In this document: in pieces, positions 37,508-45,680 of the stretch
Layout: the number at the start of each line of letters is the position of its first letter
Numbering within the stretch: the stretch's first letter is position 1
From: Bacillus methanolicus
GTDB lineage: Bacteria > Bacillota > Bacilli > Bacillales > Cytobacillaceae
Assembly (NCBI RefSeq): GCF_028888695.1
Contig: NZ_PNFF01000001.1
Location: forward strand, 1,187,501-1,251,500
Length of the DNA: 64,000 nt
Reading direction: 5' to 3'
Translations under genes and position numbers: made by a program
The notes under the pieces: generated by a model
What the model saw: the letters and a program-made list of their open reading frames with translations, nothing else
What the model was told of the DNA's origin: nothing
Database searches by the model: none

Positions 37508-37742
37508 ACAGTAAATCTATTAAATTTATATATAATTTTTGATTGGATTTTGAGATCCGTTTTTCTTTTAACGAAGATTCAATCAGTTCTTTCGTTTCAA
37601 GCGGGAATTCGGCATGGCCGCAGCTCATGCATTTCTGATAAGCGGCACCTGTAACAAATACTTCAATTCCGTCATCTGTCGTAAAAACATAATTCTCATT
37701 ACTATTAGAAAAAAGATGCTTGCAGTTTTTCACCTCGATCAT
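37506..37742 (-). CDS. Small CxxC (putative zinc-binding) protein
   Basis: 78 residues. MIEVKNCKHLFSN, then KCMSCGHAEFPLETKELIE, where Cys-x-x-Cys could bind zinc, and a basic C-terminal part. ATG 37742 has GGAGGG; the frame upstream to 37805 does not. Unassigned function. Confidence 0.6.
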   Translation of the reverse strand: MIEVKNCKHLFSNSNENYVFTTDDGIEVFVTGAAYQKCMSCGHAEFPLETKELIESSLKEKRISKSNQKLYINLIDLL

Positions 37743-37939
37743 GAAAGTGATCCCTCCGAAAGAATTGGATATCTTTATTATAATACAAATTTTCCGAATT
37801 TTCATATGGCAATTTAAAGAACTTTTTCAGATGACACGGCTTTATTTATATGAACAAGTACTGTCACACCAAAAATGGAAAAGCATTCATACATAATATC
37901 TGATTCCGTTTGGCATGCTATTTTTTAGGAGGTGCTGAC

Positions 37940-38140
37940 ATGGAGCCAACCAAACCAGGGAACAAAAAGCTTCCGGACTTTGACAGTTTGAACGACCGAA
38001 TTATTGTTACACATTCTTCAGAACCCATGCTGGTTATAAAAACAAATTTAGACCCAAAAGACTCTACAGAAGACAATCCATATTACAAAAATAATTCGAG
38101 AACTGATACAAAAGCTTTCAGGAACTATTTTGAGGAGTAG
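37940..38140 (+). CDS. Small hydrophilic protein upstream of the CsgA-like gene
   Basis: 66 residues starting MEPTKPGNKKLPDFDSLNDR; no membrane helix. ATG after a strong AGGAGGTG. It ends 4 bases before the next gene, so the two form an operon. In B. subtilis csgA also has a small upstream neighbour (ybxH), but I cannot confirm homology. Confidence 0.6.
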   Translation: MEPTKPGNKKLPDFDSLNDRIIVTHSSEPMLVIKTNLDPKDSTEDNPYYKNNSRTDTKAFRNYFEE

Positions 38141-38144
38141 ATCA

Positions 38145-38396
38145 ATGGATAAAACTTTGGGGTATTTACGCGAAATCGTATCCAATTATACAGAGCAAAG
38201 CTCATTATGCAAAAAGATATATGAAAAGATTGAAAAAAATCTTGATTCCTCCGAAGAGGACTTTGTTCGAAAACTAAGCCAAAAAGAAATCAATTATCTG
38301 AATGAGATACTTCCCCAAGAAATCCGTTATGCAAAAGATGAGAAAGACAATGAAAGGGTTCGCCAGTTAAATGAAGTATATGAGTTATTGTTTTAA
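38145..38396 (+). CDS. CsgA-like sporulation protein
   Basis: 83 residues: MDKTLGYLREIVSNYTE at the start and RVRQLNEVYELLF at the end recall the sigma-G-dependent spore protein CsgA of B. subtilis. Mostly charged helices. ATG 38145 after GAGGAG located at the end of the previous gene. The assignment is from memory of the family, so moderate. Confidence 0.6.
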   Translation: MDKTLGYLREIVSNYTEQSSLCKKIYEKIEKNLDSSEEDFVRKLSQKEINYLNEILPQEIRYAKDEKDNERVRQLNEVYELLF

Positions 38397-38436
38397 GGGG
38401 TCAGACCCCTCCTATTGGAGGGAGTCAGATCCTTTT
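38395..38436 (+). repeat. Mini copy (F) of the dispersed palindrome
   Basis: AAGGGGTCAGACCCCTCC, TATT, then GGAGGGAGTCAGATCCTTTT: the two ends of the repeat family joined with the internal part gone. It begins at the stop codon of the CsgA-like gene and may now work as its terminator. Confidence 0.6.
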
Positions 38437-38661
38437 ATATACAAGTAACTTTTAAAATTTTGATTTTAGTTAACATAATAATATTATGATTACTTTCTTA
38501 AAAATAATGAAACTTTTCTTTAAAACGCGGTTTCTATTCTTTTTTTCCCCGCATTTTCTGAATGCCGGAAATTTTGTTTTAAAAAATACATAAGAAATTT
38601 AATAAATGAAATACTACGTTGTGTAACAAAAATTTATCAACAAAGAAAGTAGGGTTGCTAT

Positions 38662-38865
38662 ATGACAGTTGGAAATCAAATAAAGCAAACAATAGCAGGA
38701 TTAAAAAGTGCGCAAGCAAGTTTTGAAACATTTGCCCTCGGTACAGATAATAAAGCTGCAAAGCAATTGTATCAAAGTGCCGCAAAACAAACCCAATCCA
38801 TCATTGACAGTATTGAACCGCGCCTTCAGGAAATTATCCAGGAAGAGCCTCAATATAATCAGTAA
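38662..38865 (+). CDS. DUF1657 protein (1)
   Basis: 67 residues: GNQIKQTIAGLKSAQASFET, FALGTDNKAAKQLYQ, ending EEPQYNQ. DUF1657 proteins occur with SpoVA and YetF genes in spore-forming Bacillus, including the spoVA2mob operon tied to spore heat resistance. ATG after a weak site (AGTAGGG). Another DUF1657 gene and a YetF gene follow, interrupted only by a palindromic repeat. Confidence 0.85.
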   Translation: MTVGNQIKQTIAGLKSAQASFETFALGTDNKAAKQLYQSAAKQTQSIIDSIEPRLQEIIQEEPQYNQ

Positions 38866-38871
38866 AAGATT

Positions 38872-38988
38872 GAGGCTGACTCAAAAAAAGGGTTAGACCC
38901 CTCCAATACATCATTTAGAGAAACATAAATAAAACCACTCTATATATTGTCATTTTCGGAGGGAGTCAGACCCTTATGAGTCAGCCTC
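38872..38988. repeat. Dispersed palindromic repeat, copy A
   Basis: 117 bp, GAGGCTGACTCAAAAAAAGG... to ...TTATGAGTCAGCCTC, the best-preserved palindrome of the family. It lies 6 bases after the first DUF1657 stop and splits the DUF1657 pair. Confidence 0.85.
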
Positions 38989-39044
38989 CCTTTTCATTTT
39001 AAATTTGTGATCTTAAGTAATCATGAAATAGATAGGAAGATGAA

Positions 39045-39254
39045 ATGATGACTATCGCTTCAAACGTTAACCAATTGCTCGCAACGATACGAGGCATTGA
39101 AACCCAATTATCAAATTTTGCGTTAAATTCTCAAGACGAAAAGGCACAGCGGTTGTTTCATGAATGCATGTTAGTAATGCAGGAAGTAAAAAACGATTTG
39201 GAGATCCGAAAATATGAAATTGAATTTGAAGAGCCTCAATACAAAAATTCCTGA
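39045..39254 (+). CDS. DUF1657 protein (2)
   Basis: 69 residues: VNQLLATIRGIETQLSNFAL, EKAQRLFHECMLVMQEV, ending EEPQYKNS; a diverged paralogue of the first. Two adjacent ATG codons follow AGGAAGATGA. It ends 17 bases before the yetF-like gene. Confidence 0.83.
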   Translation: MMTIASNVNQLLATIRGIETQLSNFALNSQDEKAQRLFHECMLVMQEVKNDLEIRKYEIEFEEPQYKNS

Positions 39255-39271
39255 TCCGGGAGGTAAAAACA

Positions 39272-40141
39272 GTGCCGGAGTGGCTGCATATAATTATAAG
39301 GTCTATCTTATTCTTAAGTATCTTATTTTTAATGACAAAAATAATCGGAAAAAAGCAAATTTCAGAACTGTCGGTTTTTGAATATATCTCCGGCATTACG
39401 ATCGGAAGCATTGCCGGAGAAGTCATTATGGGTCTTGAAGATAGCTTGTTTCATGGAATAATAGGTATCCTCACTTTTGGTATCACAACATTTACAGCGG
39501 ATTTTATCTCATTAAAAAGCAAAAAATTTCGCGACATTTTTGAAGGAAAAAGCACTGTTCTTATCCAAGACGGAAAAATACTCGAAGATAATCTAAAGAA
39601 AGAAAAATATACGATTGACGATATGTCGGCTTTGCTTCGGCAGAAAGATGTATTTAATGTCGCTGATGTTGAATTTGCTTTATTAGAACCAAATGGGGAA
39701 TTAAGTGTACTATTGAAAAAAGAAAATCAGCCGCTTACACCGAAAGATTTAAATCTACAGGTTGCTCAAGAAAAAGAGCCGCAAACGGTTATTATGGACG
39801 GTCAAATACTGGATGACGCTCTTTCGGCTGCAGGTAAAACACGAAGATGGCTTAACATTGAATTAGAGAAATTGGGAGTCCTTCTTGAAAATGTTTTTAT
39901 GGCTCAAGTTGATTCTTACGGGGAATTAACTGTTGATATTTTTGATGACAAAATCAACGTACCCTCCCCTCAAGCGCGTCCTCTATTACTTGCCATGATC
40001 AAAAAATCCCAGGCTGATCTCGAACTTTTCGCTCTTGAAACCGATTCTGAAAAGGCAAAAAAAATGTACAGGAAAAATGCTGAAAAACTAAAAAAAACGA
40101 TGGAAAAACTAACCCCTTATTTAAGCGAACCATTACAATGA
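39272..40141 (+). CDS. YetF-family (DUF421) membrane protein with a DUF1657-like C-terminus
   Basis: 289 residues. Three N-terminal helices (IRSILFLSILFLMTKIIGKK, ISGITIGSIAGEV, IIGILTFGITTFTADFIS) and the DUF421 soluble domain with FEGKSTVLIQDGKI and YTIDDMSALLRQKDVF. After about residue 235 an extra segment (LLLAMIKKSQADLELFAL, then KAKKMYRKNAEKLKK) matches the pattern of the two DUF1657 proteins encoded upstream. GTG start after GGGAGG. Likely a spore or inner-membrane protein linked to germination. A terminator follows immediately. Confidence 0.85.
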   Translation: MPEWLHIIIRSILFLSILFLMTKIIGKKQISELSVFEYISGITIGSIAGEVIMGLEDSLFHGIIGILTFGITTFTADFISLKSKKFRDIFEGKSTVLIQDGKILEDNLKKEKYTIDDMSALLRQKDVFNVADVEFALLEPNGELSVLLKKENQPLTPKDLNLQVAQEKEPQTVIMDGQILDDALSAAGKTRRWLNIELEKLGVLLENVFMAQVDSYGELTVDIFDDKINVPSPQARPLLLAMIKKSQADLELFALETDSEKAKKMYRKNAEKLKKTMEKLTPYLSEPLQ

Positions 40142-40170
40142 AAAGCTCACCTGGAAAAGTGAGCTTTTTT
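40141..40170 (+). terminator. Terminator of the DUF1657-yetF operon
   Basis: AAAAGCTCAC (40141-40150) pairs with GTGAGCTTTT (40159-40168), ending in a T-run. It abuts the truncated tcyA sequence. Confidence 0.9.
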
Positions 40171-40704
40171 CGTTGGGATGCCATGTTTGCAGGATTAGAC
40201 TCAAAACGATTTGATATGATTGCTAATCAAGTCGGAATTCGTCCTGACCGTCAAGAAAAATATGATTTCTCAGATCCGTATATTACATCCGCTGCTGTGC
40301 TTATTGTTCATCAGGACAATAATAAAGTAAAAAGATTTGAAGATATAAAAGGATTAAAGTCAGCGCAGTCCTTAACCAGCAACTATGCAGACCTTGCCAA
40401 GTCATATGGAGCCGAACTTGTAGGGGTTGAAGGATTCAATCAGGCAATTGAATTGCTGAATTCCAAACGGGTCGATGTTACAATCAATGACAAGCTCTCC
40501 TTTTTAGATTTTAAAAAGCAAAAACCAAATGCACCGATCAAAATTGTTGCGACACATAAAGATGCCTCACAGAGCGGATTAATGTTCAGAAAGGGCAGCG
40601 ATACACTAGTAAAAGAAGTAAACAAAGCGTTGCAAGAGATGATTAATGATGGCACATACTTAAAAATTTCTGAGAAATGGTTTGGCGAAAATGTACTTAA
40701 ATAG
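40169..40704 (+). pseudogene. tcyA: N-terminally truncated cystine/amino-acid ABC binding protein (tcyA-like)
   Basis: The readable part starts WDAMFAGLDSKRFDMIANQV and continues normally to [10 protein letters not shown], matching the last two thirds of polar amino-acid binding proteins of the TcyA type. The signal peptide and about 80 N-terminal residues are missing. The frame can be read back to an ATG at 40138, but that part is the terminator hairpin of the upstream operon. So a deletion appears to have fused the terminator to the middle of tcyA. Confidence 0.82.
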
Positions 40705-41392
40705 AATTATTGAGGACCCGGACAGAACATCAAGATTGATTGAAATTGCCCAAAGTTCCCTTCAGCCTCTACTGAAGGGAGCTATTTATTATACCGTTCC
40801 GCTTACACTGATTAGTTTTGTCATTGGGTTAGTTTTAGCCATCCTAACAGCTCTTGCACGTATTTCGAATATAAAACCGCTGCAGCTGATTGCCGGAGTA
40901 TATGTTTCTGCCATACGAGGAACTCCTTTGTTGGTTCAATTATTTATTATTTTTTATGGTCTTCCGACAATTAAGATTATAATTGATCCTTTCCCTGCTG
41001 CAGTGATCGGGTTTTCATTAAATGTCGGAGCTTATGCTTCGGAAATCATACGAGCCGCCATCTTATCGATTCCAAAAGGACAATGGGAAGCGGCATATTC
41101 AATTGGGATGACATATTCCCAAGCATTAAAGAGGATTATCCTCCCTCAGGCCTCAAGGGTTTCGATACCGCCTTTGTCCAATACTTTTATTAGTTTGGTG
41201 AAAGATACATCTCTCGCATCTTTAATCCTAGTAACGGAGATGTTTAGAAAAGCCCAGGAAATCGCTTCAACGAACTATGAATTTTTGCTTCTTTACACAG
41301 AAGCCGCCATTATTTATTGGGTCATCTGCTTCTTCCTCTCGATAATACAAGGAAAAATTGAAGCTCGGCTTGACCGCTATGTATCAAGGTAA
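40691..41392 (+). CDS. tcyB: L-cystine/polar amino acid ABC transporter permease (TcyB-like)
   Basis: 233 residues with several membrane helices, [18 protein letters not shown], the [17 protein letters not shown] block typical of the HisM/TcyB family, and [24 protein letters not shown] (EAA loop). ATG 40691 overlaps the end of the truncated binding-protein gene. The gene looks intact, but its original promoter and partner are lost. Confidence 0.88.
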   Translation: MYLNRIIEDPDRTSRLIEIAQSSLQPLLKGAIYYTVPLTLISFVIGLVLAILTALARISNIKPLQLIAGVYVSAIRGTPLLVQLFIIFYGLPTIKIIIDPFPAAVIGFSLNVGAYASEIIRAAILSIPKGQWEAAYSIGMTYSQALKRIILPQASRVSIPPLSNTFISLVKDTSLASLILVTEMFRKAQEIASTNYEFLLLYTEAAIIYWVICFFLSIIQGKIEARLDRYVSR

Positions 41393-41412
41393 CTAGGGAG
41401 GGAGATTATGAA

Positions 41413-42150
41413 ATGATTGTAATAAACGGCTTAAACAAACAATTCGACAAGCTTGAAGTGTTAAAAGGTATTGATCTTGTGGTTGAAAAAGGGAAAGTTG
41501 TAGTGGTTATTGGTCCATCCGGTTCAGGAAAAACGACGCTCCTTCGTTGTTTAAATATTTTAGAAATGCCGACAAAAGGTACAATCACAATTGAAAATCA
41601 GAAAATAGATTTTTCCAAGCCTGCTTCGAAAAGAATGATTGCCGCATTTAGGCGGTTAACCGGAATGGTTTTTCAAAGCTATAATCTCTTTCCACATATG
41701 ACGGCTTTGGAAAATGTGATGGAAGGGCCAATCACCGTCAAAAAACAATCGAAAGAATCTGCCAGAAAAAAAGCAGCTCAATTGTTAACAAAGGTTGGTC
41801 TTGGAGATAAATTGGATGTTTACCCTTACCAGCTTTCAGGCGGCCAGCAGCAGCGCGTCGGCATTGCCAGAGCACTTGCCATGGAGCCAAAGGTAATGCT
41901 TTTTGATGAACCTACCTCGGCTCTCGACCCGGAACTTGTCGGTGAAGTTTTGAAAGTTATGAAGGACCTTGCCAACGAAGGAATGACAATGGTAGTCGTT
42001 ACACATGAAATGCGGTTTGCCCAAGAGGTTGCTGATGAAGTCATTTTCATGGACGGCGGTGTTGTCATTGAAAGAGGAAAACCGGAAGAAATTTTTGCGA
42101 ACCCGAAAGAAGAACGGACAAAACAGTTTTTAAATTTAATTCAGAAGTAA
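41413..42150 (+). CDS. tcyC: Amino acid (cystine) ABC transporter ATPase (TcyC-like)
   Basis: 245 residues. Walker A GPSGSGKT (34-41), Q-loop [13 protein letters not shown], signature [16 protein letters not shown] and Walker [13 protein letters not shown], then the switch His in VVTHEM. Polar amino acid family ATPase. ATG after GGGAGGGAG; 20 bases after tcyB. Confidence 0.92.
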   Translation: MIVINGLNKQFDKLEVLKGIDLVVEKGKVVVVIGPSGSGKTTLLRCLNILEMPTKGTITIENQKIDFSKPASKRMIAAFRRLTGMVFQSYNLFPHMTALENVMEGPITVKKQSKESARKKAAQLLTKVGLGDKLDVYPYQLSGGQQQRVGIARALAMEPKVMLFDEPTSALDPELVGEVLKVMKDLANEGMTMVVVTHEMRFAQEVADEVIFMDGGVVIERGKPEEIFANPKEERTKQFLNLIQK

Positions 42151-42265
42151 TATGAATAGGGTTTATGTCCAAAAAACGGCTTTTTTTACGAAAACTCGTC
42201 ATTAATACACTGTAACGAATCCGAAGACATTTTTCTGTTTCGAAAAATGAACCTTTAAATTAATA

Positions 42266-42293
42266 AAAAACTCGCTGGAGGCAGCGAGTTTTT
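42266..42293. terminator. Bidirectional terminator between tcyC and yrdB
   Basis: CTCGCT (42271-42276) pairs with AGCGAG (42283-42288), with five A before and five T after the stem. Confidence 0.85.
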
Positions 42294-42295
42294 GT

Positions 42296-42634
42296 TTATT
42301 GTTCCCAGAAAAACATTAATACGCTATTAATGATGACTAACAAAATGAATGTACGTGCCAATTTAATATGGCCGATTGCAAATAATGCTGCAGCTGCTAT
42401 AGCGTAAATGACGAACTCCAACATAAATCGTAATGGTTTAGAAAGCTCCATTGAAGAACCGGGAGCGCCAAATGCTGCTCAAATTAAGGCTGCCAAAAGA
42501 GGAATACTTGCACCAAGCCCAATTTTTGAAATTGGACCTTTCCCTGCTTGATATCCCCAATATGCCAATGCAGCCAGCGCGCATAGTTCAAGTACAAATC
42601 TAAGCGCAAGATTTAATAATTTTATTACGGCCAT
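42296..42634 (-). pseudogene. yrdB: YrdB-family (DUF2568) membrane protein with a nonsense codon
   Basis: The frame encodes MAVIKLLNLALRFVLELCAL, LAYWGYQAGKG, ASIPLLAALI, then TGA at 42481-42479 (codon 52), and continues in frame with AAFGAPGSSMELSKPLR to the end WEQ. The family normally has Trp at that point, so TGG to TGA is the likely change. 112 codons in all; no other defect seen. It follows the TetR gene by 19 bases. Confidence 0.8.
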
Positions 42635-42653
42635 TCGAATCACATCCCTTTGT

Positions 42654-43235
42654 CTATTCCTCTCCTTTTTGCTTCATGACATGAATTCCGGCAAGAAAGG
42701 CTTGAATCAGCAGGCTCAAGCTTTTATCCAGACTGATTGGAAGGCCAAAGCCCCCTCTTTGTTCCAAAGAAGCAAATCCATGCAGAATACTCCGCAGCCC
42801 CCTTACAGCATGAATAGCTGCATCATCTTTCAAGCCATAAACACTTAACACACGCGTGGCGAGATCAACAATTTTTTGTCCGGCCTTCTGAACTTCTAGA
42901 TCAGCCGGATCAGGTGCCAGCAAGGTTGCTTCATATAAACCGGGATGTGTCCGTGCAAAATCGACATAAGTGATCCCTAGTTGATAGACCGCTTCATCTC
43001 CGGATCTTCCAATGGCTGCATATGACAATTTTTCGTAAAGACGTTCTAAACCGTATATAGCTAAATGTTTTCGCAGACCTGTTAATCCGTCAAAATGGTT
43101 ATATAATGACGGTGGTCGTATGTTCAGTTTTTTTGCCAGTGATGCAAGTGTTACCGCCTCTATTCCTTCCTGATCCGCTATTTCTGCTGCATTCTGCAAT
43201 ATAGTCGGCATGTCAAGGCCTGTTCTCGGTGACAT
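42654..43235 (-). CDS. TetR/AcrR-family repressor
   Basis: 193 residues. N-terminal helix-turn-helix (MPTILQNAAEIADQEGIEAVTLASLAKKLNIRPPSLYNHFDG) and a C-terminal WHG-type ligand domain. ATG 43235 after AAAGGAG. Lies downstream of the MBL gene in the same operon. Two identical-arm palindromes upstream of the MBL gene are likely its operators, giving autoregulation. Confidence 0.9.
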   Translation of the reverse strand: MSPRTGLDMPTILQNAAEIADQEGIEAVTLASLAKKLNIRPPSLYNHFDGLTGLRKHLAIYGLERLYEKLSYAAIGRSGDEAVYQLGITYVDFARTHPGLYEATLLAPDPADLEVQKAGQKIVDLATRVLSVYGLKDDAAIHAVRGLRSILHGFASLEQRGGFGLPISLDKSLSLLIQAFLAGIHVMKQKGEE

Positions 43236-43304
43236 AGTTTCTTTCTCCTTTCGATTTCTTATGAACACTTAATGTTTGCCGGTTTTCCACTATCTCGATT
43301 TACA

Positions 43305-44015
43305 TTAATTGAAACTTTTTTCTGCTTCTGTTATCGCTTTTTTCATTGCTTCTCCCGGATGAACGATCATTCGGCCATGGCCTGTTGCCAGCAGAGTTGG
43401 CTGTAATTTTAGCAGCTTACGGGCACTTTCGAGAGAAACCATTTTATTCCATGTGCCCATCGCCGGAAACGGAAAAAGCGGCTGAATCTTCCCAGCAACG
43501 GCAATTCCTCCTTTTGTTTGAAACGCATCACCTGCAATCAGGCTGTTATTTCTTGTGTCTGAGAAAGCCATGGAACCGGGTGTGTGCCCGGGAGAGCTGA
43601 TCGCTAATAGTGATCCTATTTGATCTCCGTTTTCAAGGAGAACATCTGCATGAGTTGTCTTCAACTTTTGTGGAATTCCGCCACGGATGGGAGTATTCGG
43701 TTCTGCGGGATCTAAAGATTTATCCCCTGCCAGTAAACGGGCATCTCTTTTAGAAATATATACTTTTGCATTTGGAAGAGCATTTTTTAGTCCATCAAGT
43801 GCACCAACATGGTCTTCATGAGCATGGGTCAGAAGAATTCGCGCAATCGGCTTGCCAATTAACGCAGCTGTTTTCAAAATGCCTTTCACGCTGAAAGGAA
43901 GCGCTGCGTCAATAAGCGTTAAATCTTCTTCCTCCTCAACCAAATAACAATTTACCGGAAACAAGCCTGGTAAAAATGTCAATTGATAAACAGTATTTTC
44001 CTTTGTTACTTTCAT
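43305..44015 (-). CDS. Metallo-beta-lactamase-fold hydrolase
   Basis: 236 residues with the metal-binding motif THAHEDHVGAL, the later His in ISSPGHTPGS, the Asp of AGDAF and the His of ATGHG. Glyoxalase-II-like MBL proteins hydrolyse thioesters or lactones; the substrate here is unknown. ATG 44015 after GGAGCGGGG. First gene of an MBL-tetR-yrdB operon. Confidence 0.88.
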   Translation of the reverse strand: MKVTKENTVYQLTFLPGLFPVNCYLVEEEEDLTLIDAALPFSVKGILKTAALIGKPIARILLTHAHEDHVGALDGLKNALPNAKVYISKRDARLLAGDKSLDPAEPNTPIRGGIPQKLKTTHADVLLENGDQIGSLLAISSPGHTPGSMAFSDTRNNSLIAGDAFQTKGGIAVAGKIQPLFPFPAMGTWNKMVSLESARKLLKLQPTLLATGHGRMIVHPGEAMKKAITEAEKSFN

Positions 44016-44036
44016 AGCCACTCCCCGCTCCTTTTA

Positions 44037-44077
44037 AACTAATAACATTAGTTTAATAATAACTAATATTATTAGTT
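44037..44077 (-). promoter_or_regulatory. Twin TetR-type operators
   Basis: AACTAAT-AAC-ATTAGTT (44037-44053) and AACTAAT-ATT-ATTAGTT (44061-44077) are perfect palindromes with the same arms, centred 24 bases apart, directly upstream of the MBL ribosome binding site. This layout fits binding of two TetR dimers on about the same face of the helix. Confidence 0.72.
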
Positions 44078-44130
44078 TAATGCAACATATATTTCTTCTT
44101 TCTGAAAAAATGATTAAAATGATACACATG

Positions 44131-44172
44131 AAAAAAGCTGATCCAAATTTTTACGTGAATTCGGATCAGCTA
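44131..44172 (-). terminator. Terminator of the DUF6884-like gene
   Basis: AGCTGATCC (44136-44144) pairs with GGATCAGCT (44163-44171). On the minus strand the stem is followed by six T. Confidence 0.75.
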
Positions 44173-44322
44173 TGATTTTTGAGCTTAACTATTTCTTTCT
44201 CCAATTTCATAATTTTTATGGAGTATAAATCTTTTATTTGAATAGGATCAATTTTAAATATGGATTCAAAACCGTTTTTTTACTTACATTTTTATACATA
44301 TTCAATTTTTGTTTCTTTTATT

Positions 44323-44793
44323 TTACATTCCATCATACCCATGAATAGGCTTTCGTTTCTCGATGGCATTTTTTAATTTTTGCTGCATATATCCTATTCC
44401 TTTGCAATCCCAAAGCGGATACTCATATCTATGGTTATTTCCAAATGCATTTTCTATAATCGGCTGAAATTTTTTTCCTCCGAGAATGACAATCTTTTGA
44501 TAAGATTCAAGCTTTTTCTTTACAATTTGTTTTTGTAAAACTTCTGTACTGACTACTTCCGCTTTTCTCATACTAAAGGACAAATCATAGTTTTTGGGAA
44601 CAATATCCTCAGGCAAGAGAAATCCGTGTTTTGCTGAAATTATCACCCATTTTTGAAAAAACATTCTCGAGTACTGCTGGCACAAGTTATGAAAAGCACC
44701 AATATATGCTTGATCCGCCTTTGTAGGTCCTGCTTCGGGCTCTTTATCCCAAATCTTTCTTTTTCCGCAAGGTATTATACATAATGAGTTCAT
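44323..44793 (-). CDS. DUF6884-like protein
   Basis: 156 residues with SLCIIPCGKRKIWD at the start and IISAKHGFLLPEDIVPKNYD in the middle, the CGKRK and AKHG blocks seen in DUF6884/TGT-like C-terminal proteins. Function unknown. ATG 44793 is chosen because it starts at the conserved block; the frame opens at TTG 44826. The ribosome binding site is weak. Confidence 0.65.
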   Translation of the reverse strand: MNSLCIIPCGKRKIWDKEPEAGPTKADQAYIGAFHNLCQQYSRMFFQKWVIISAKHGFLLPEDIVPKNYDLSFSMRKAEVVSTEVLQKQIVKKKLESYQKIVILGGKKFQPIIENAFGNNHRYEYPLWDCKGIGYMQQKLKNAIEKRKPIHGYDGM

Positions 44794-44865
44794 AGGCTCT
44801 TCACGCTCAAATGTTTGATATTGCAATAATTCAAATCATAAGAAACAATACGCTCCGTGATACTA

Positions 44866-45240
44866 TTAGGCATACAAGTGTCTCCCTTCTATAAGTGAGC
44901 TTTCACTTTCTAGCTGCAGCAAGTACTTCTTCATCTCCAATCCGCCCCGATAACCTGTCAGTGTTCCATTTTTACCGATAACTCGATGACATGGTACCAT
45001 AATTAATACTGGATTAGCACCAATAGCTGCTCCAACAGCGCGGACCGAAGCCGGTTTTTGAATATGAGCCGCGATTTCCGAGTAAGATTTCGTTTGTCCG
45101 TACGGAATTTCACTTAATGTGTTCCACACTGATAATTGAAACGGCGTACCGTTTAAATCAACAGGCAATAAAAAGGTCTTGCGCTGTCCTCGAAAATACT
45201 CGGCTAATTCGACCGTATAATTTTTCGCTTAAACGGATAA
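44866..45240 (-). pseudogene. ogt: Truncated methylated-DNA--protein-cysteine methyltransferase (ogt)
   Basis: The C-terminal domain is intact: GTPFQLSVWNTLSEIPYGQT, the active-site PCHRVIGKNG and TGYRGGLEMKK. Upstream the same frame reads VELAEYFRGQRKTFLLPVDL but meets a TAA just before it, so the N-terminal ribonuclease-like domain (about 60 residues) is missing. A TTG at 45168 could begin a 100-residue domain-only protein, but it has no ribosome binding site. The active-site Cys is kept, so residual activity is possible but unlikely. Confidence 0.75.
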
Positions 45241-45680
45241 CGATTGTTTCTTTCGACAATTCGTATACTTCTATTGCCCGAACAAAGTGATTATTTCCTC
45301 CAAAATTGCTCAATTTTTATAGGAATTTGTTATTTCCGCCAATTAACCATTGGGATTTTGACAAAAATAGATGATTCATTATGGAGAATGTGACAATGAC
45401 CGACAATTTGAGCCGGAATTTCCGACAAACTTTGAATCTGTCTAACTTCTTTTTACAAAATATGATATTGCCAAAGTTTGAGTTTGTCTGATTCTGCGCT
45501 TTCCCAAGAAATAATTTGCAGATTATTTGAATTTTTCGGGATTCTCAACTTTCATTGATAGGATTAAGCCGCAGTTTGAACAAAGGTCAAAAAATTTTAC
45601 GCCGAATCTTGGGATAGTTTGACAATAACACCAAATTCCTTTAACATAACTGTTCAAATAAACATTTTTAGGAGGAAAAG
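45241..45680. other. Gene-poor gap with degenerate inverted words
   Basis: Holds CAAACTTTG near 45425 and CAAAGTTTG near 45472, imperfectly mirrored, plus similar GTTTGTC/GTTTGAC words. Possibly a relic of a mobile element or the lost 5' part of ogt. No gene with a ribosome binding site was seen until 45681. Confidence 0.4.

Larger units (their letters stand above)
44016..44322. other. Gap between MBL operon and DUF6884-like gene
   Basis: Contains the two AACTAAT palindromes (44037-44077) and the terminator at 44131-44172. No other coding signal was seen. Confidence 0.6.

Noticed and set aside
40138-40170. ATG 40138 as true start of a short binding protein
   Set aside because: The sequence is a clear rho-independent terminator and encodes no signal peptide.
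42479-42481. UGA in yrdB read as selenocysteine
   Set aside because: The family has Trp, not Cys, at this place, and no SECIS-like hairpin follows.
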